Of a stretch of DNA of 64,000 nucleotides, positions 60,700-64,000 are shown one piece after another. Within the stretch, counting starts at the first letter, position 1, and the number at the start of each line of letters is the position of its first letter. The position numbers and the translations under genes were made by a program. The stretch spans positions 916,001 to 980,000 of the forward strand of contig SMMW01000041.1 in the NCBI GenBank assembly GCA_004794655.1. The letters run 5' to 3'. This stretch comes from Marisa cornuarietis. Lineage: Eukaryota; Mollusca; Gastropoda; Architaenioglossa; Ampullariidae. The notes under the pieces are model-generated. The model saw nothing but the letters and a program-made list of their open reading frames with translations. It searched no databases and was not told the DNA's origin.

Positions 60700-62039
60700 A
60701 ACCTGCAAATTTTCACATCCTGGAAAACGCTCTCGACCTTTTGATGATAATTCCTCAGACAGTGAGGAGGAGGCACGTGATGATTTGACAAAGTTTGTAG
60801 AAAGGGCATGGCCACATTATTTGATAGTGGAGAGTGGGGATCCGGAGAAACCTATCTCGGGACTGTCCCCCTTTGCCGTCCAGAAAGGTTTACAAAACAT
60901 ATCTTCTAACTTTTCGTCAGTAAAGCAGCTAAGATCTGGACAACTCTTAATCCAATGCAAAAATCAAAAAGCATCAGAAGCTTTAAGAAAATGGGATGGA
61001 AAACAATTTGTGGACCGCCCCATAAAAGTGACACCTCATAAAACTTTAAATTCATCTAGAGGAGTAATCAGGTGTAGAGATCTTGCTGGATTGTCAGAAA
61101 TAGACATACGTACTGAATTGTCTCAGCAGGGTGTAACCCATGTGCATAGGGTCACCCGTAAGAAAGATGGAAAGTTGATTCCCACAAACACATATTTCAT
61201 CACCTTCTGTTTTCCAGACCTTCCAAACTCCATTGACATTGGCTATCTTCGGGTGAAGGTGGCACTTTTTATCCCTTCACCTTTACGTTGTTTCAAGTGT
61301 CAAAGATATGGACATGGATCATCTACCTGTAGATCAGAAGCACGCTGTGTAAAGTGCAGTGAATCTCACTCCCCAAATGATTGTCATGGAACAATCAAAT
61401 GTGCAAATTGTGCTGGATGTCACCCAGCCTCCTCCTCGTTGGAAGGAGGAAGACAAAATCCAGCGGATAAAAGCAGAGCAAGGTTTGTCGTACCCAGAGG
61501 CACGTCGCCGTGTGTTGGGAAACCTTCAAATCTCCACACAAACAGCCGGAAACCCCTCTTTTGCAGGGGTGGTTTCCCGGAAATCGGTAAAATCTACATC
61601 ATGCCAAACAGACATTACATGGATAAACACAGAAACCCCCAAACCCACACACACACTCATGCCACCTCCACCTACAGACCAAACGCAGCAACCCAAACCT
61701 TCCACACCTCAACCAATTCCAGCATACACCTCAACCAGATCAACAGCACGTGCACCCACACGTACTCATCAAAAAACTGCACCTACAAAGTCCCAAACTA
61801 CAATTACCGCCACTCCCCAAAAATCCCCTCTAAAACCTCAACAAACCTCCCGTCCCCCTGGGTCAAAAACAGTTAGCCCTCGCACACGACGACACCCTCC
61901 ATCACCTACTTCAAATAGGTTTGCACCCCTTTCAGATAGCTTGATGGATATGGAGGAACGAAGGGTTTCTTCAACCTTACCCCCAGGCCGCACAAACACC
62001 TCCTGTACACGACATTCCAGGTCGTCTTCTCATACTTAA
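60700..62039 (+). pseudogene. I-clade LINE ORF1 (gag-like, three zinc knuckles), frameshifted
   Basis: The open frame begins after a TGA near 60694, without an ATG, and runs through 'RPFDDNSSDSEEE' and 'KFVERAWPHYLIVE'. RNA-binding and knuckle regions follow: 'LNSSRGVIRCRDLAGLSE', CFKCQRYGHGSSTC (C-x2-C-x4-H-x4-C), CVKCSESHSPNDC and a third knuckle, CANCAG.HPASS. A shift near 61435 moves the frame to 'PRWKEEDKIQRIKAEQGLSY' and 'EARRRVLG', then a Pro/Thr-rich tail to a stop at 62039. The missing start codon and the shift make it a dead copy. Confidence 0.85.
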
Positions 62040-62046
62040 ATCATAA

Positions 62047-64000
62047 ATGACAAATCTGTTACAGTGGAACTGCCGAGGAATTAGGGCAAATTTTGAAGAA
62101 CTAAAAGTTGTTTTACATCAAACAGATACTAAAGTGATTGCCCTCCAAGAGACCTTTTTGCAGGACACAGATACTTTTACATGCAAAGGTTTTCAGATAC
62201 TCCGAAAGGCATCCGCAAGTGACTCTCATGCTGGTGGAGTAGCTCTTTTAATTCATTCAGATATTCTTTTCAGCCCCATCCCCCTTTCCACCCCATTACA
62301 AGCTGTGGCAGCCAGAATATCCATCAAGAAAACCATCACAGTATGTAGTGTATACCTCCCCCCTTCAATTAGCGTTTCTCGTCAACACCTGGAGGATCTT
62401 CTTCAACAGCTTCCTTCCCCTGTACTCCTCTTGGGGGATTTTAATGGACATCATCCCCTGTGGGGTGGGGATGTTAGTGATTCACGTGGTGAACCTTTAT
62501 CAGGCTTTTTTTTAATGATTTTGACTTATGTGTGATGAATGATGGTAGTCCAACCTTTTATAGACCCCATAATGCATCTACAACTGCAATAGATCTCTCA
62601 GTATGTGATCCTACACTGACAGTTGACTTCAACTGGCATGTGTGGGATGATCTTTGTGGAAGTGACCACTACCCTATCATCCTTTCCTCTATCTCAACTA
62701 ATACAGCAAAACAGGAAGACCACTGGAATTTAGCACGGGCAAATTGGAACTTTTTAAAAACACTCTGTGAATCAATGTTGTCTCCCTTAGAACGATTCAT
62801 CTCACCTGTGGATTCCACAACCTATACAGGCCATCCAATGGAAAGTTTTTCCTTAGCACTATTGGAGATCATGAACAAAAGTATCCCTCGTTACAGCCAC
62901 CACAGGAGGCTCCCCAAAGTTCCCTGGTTTAATGAGGATTGCCGAAAGGCAATACAAAATAGAAAAAAGGCACAGAGAACAGTTTTTCGATCTCCCACCC
63001 CCGAAAATGTTCTAAATTTCAAACGCCTTCGAGCACAGGCCCGTCACATCTTTAAACAACAAAGAAGGCTTTCTTGGCAACATTTTGTTTCCTCACTGAC
63101 AAATCGTACCCCATTCCGACTGGTATGGTCAGCTATCAAAAAACTAAAAGGAAAGAATATCAATAGAGCGGTTGGACACCTAAGAGCCGAACAAAATTTG
63201 CTCACTGATCATCGAGAAATTGCAAACCAACTGGGCTCCACTTTTGAAATGACAACCTCGTCACTACAATATTCCACAGCTTTTCAGCAAGTGAAGGCTT
63301 GCAAAGAATTAACAAAATGTAACTTTCAATCGGACAACTTGGAATCCTACAACACCGATTTCTCTATGTCTGAACTTAAACAAGCACTTTCAAAGTGCTC
63401 CCACTCGGCCCCAGGACCAGACAGTATCTCATACCAAATCATAACCAAACTCTCAGAATCATCCTTGAGGACATTATTGCAGATTTTCAACCATATATGG
63501 AATACAGGAAACCTTCCATCCGCATGGCACGAGGCTATAATAGTTCCTATACCAAAACCAGGAAAAGATCCCTCAGATCCAAACAGTTACCGTCCAATTG
63601 CCTTAACAAACTGTTTCTGTAAGCTACTTGAAAGGATGGTCAATTCACGATTGATTTGGGTGTTAGAGTCCCAAAATCTTCTTTCCAACATTCAGTGTGG
63701 TTTTCGAAAAAACTGTAGTACCACAGATCAAATGGTCAGATTTGAAACGTTTATAAGGGACGCCTTTATTAAAAAAGAACATGTCATAGGAGTATTCTTT
63801 GACCTAGAAAGAGCCTATTACACAGTGTGGAGGCAAGGAATTTTGTTGGACCTATTTTCTCTAGGCTTTCGAGGCCGACTACCAATTTTCATCAAAAACT
63901 TTTTAACATGTCGTATGTTTAGAGTCCGGATACAAAATACCTTTTCAGACACCCATGAACAGCAGGTGGGAGTCCCTCAAGGAAGTATCCTGTCACCTAT
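62047..64000 (+). pseudogene. I-clade LINE ORF2 (endonuclease-RT), frameshifted, partial
   Basis: The endonuclease begins 'LLQWNCRGIRANFEEL' and has 'ALQETFL', 'YLPPS' and 'LLGDFNGHHPLWG'. A shift in the eight-T run near 62506-62513 breaks the frame. The new frame is open from 'DFDLCVMNDGSPTFYRPH' and 'GSDHYPIILS' to the window edge. RT motifs are 'SAPGPDSISY', 'PIPKPGKDPSDPNSYRPIAL', 'CGFRKNCSTTDQM', motif A 'FFDLERAYYTVW' and 'VGVPQGSILSP'. The first motif-A aspartate is kept; the usual second one is Tyr. The active-site YADD lies beyond the window. Confidence 0.9.

Larger units (their letters stand above)
60085..64000 (+). mobile_element. I-clade (Nimbus-like) LINE, 3' end outside window
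   Basis: It starts about 45 bp after the exon-2 copy with a GC-richer 5' UTR (about 60085-60700), then a zinc-knuckle ORF1 and an endonuclease/reverse-transcriptase ORF2 that runs off the right edge. CCHC knuckles in ORF1 and the GVIRCRDL/RVKVALFIPSPLRCFKC sequence are typical of the I superclade found in molluscs. The start is estimated from loss of similarity to the dehydrogenase copy. Frameshifts show that the copy is inactive. Confidence 0.85.

Overview
This window is animal nuclear DNA. Its genes carry GT-AG introns, it is dense in decayed non-LTR retrotransposons and small DNA transposons, and it holds no operons. The gene families and the mix of LINE types (L1/Tx1-like, I-clade, RTE-like and CR1/L2-like) suggest a lophotrochozoan, most likely a gastropod mollusc. 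That assignment is inference from pattern recognition, not a database match.

Four host genes can be assembled exon by exon. (1) On the minus strand, from the left edge to 7591, lies a polypeptide N-acetylgalactosaminyltransferase (GALNT1/13-like), ten coding exons, with the 3' end outside the window. (2) On the plus strand, 11643-15822, lies a five-exon ankyrin-repeat/SOCS-box gene encoding 587 aa. A possible shared promoter for these two genes lies near 10.6-10.9 kb. (3) On the minus strand, 31128-23639, lies a six-coding-exon CREB1-type bZIP activator of 284 aa, with a complete kinase-inducible domain. A candidate non-coding first exon at about 33.2 kb sits beside a cluster of cAMP-response elements. 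(4) On the plus strand, 39669-46150, lies a 320-aa retinol dehydrogenase/17-beta-HSD6-like short-chain dehydrogenase. Its first coding exon appears to consist of the ATG alone.

The rest is mostly repeats. GALNT introns hold a near-perfect 549-bp foldback plus RTE-like and CR1/L2-like fragments. A CR1/L2-like LINE at 18.8-22.0 kb is split by a hAT-type MITE. CREB introns and flanks hold two piggyBac-type (TTAA) elements, a dead mariner, and a LINE remnant split by a 1-kb TIR element. Downstream of the dehydrogenase lies a full-length L1-like element (47303-54107) with a poly(A) tail and 14-bp target-site duplications.

Beyond the L1 element, four separate pieces of the dehydrogenase (exons 3, 1, 5 and 2, in that order) mark a scrambled, dead tandem duplicate. 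Embedded in it is a 3.2-kb inverted-repeat element whose spacer carries a broken THAP-type zinc-finger gene. The window ends inside an I-clade LINE (60.1 kb to the edge). The most noteworthy items are the THAP inverted-repeat element, the CREB promoter CRE cluster, the L1 element with two compensating frameshifts, and the ATG-only exon that recurs in the duplicate.
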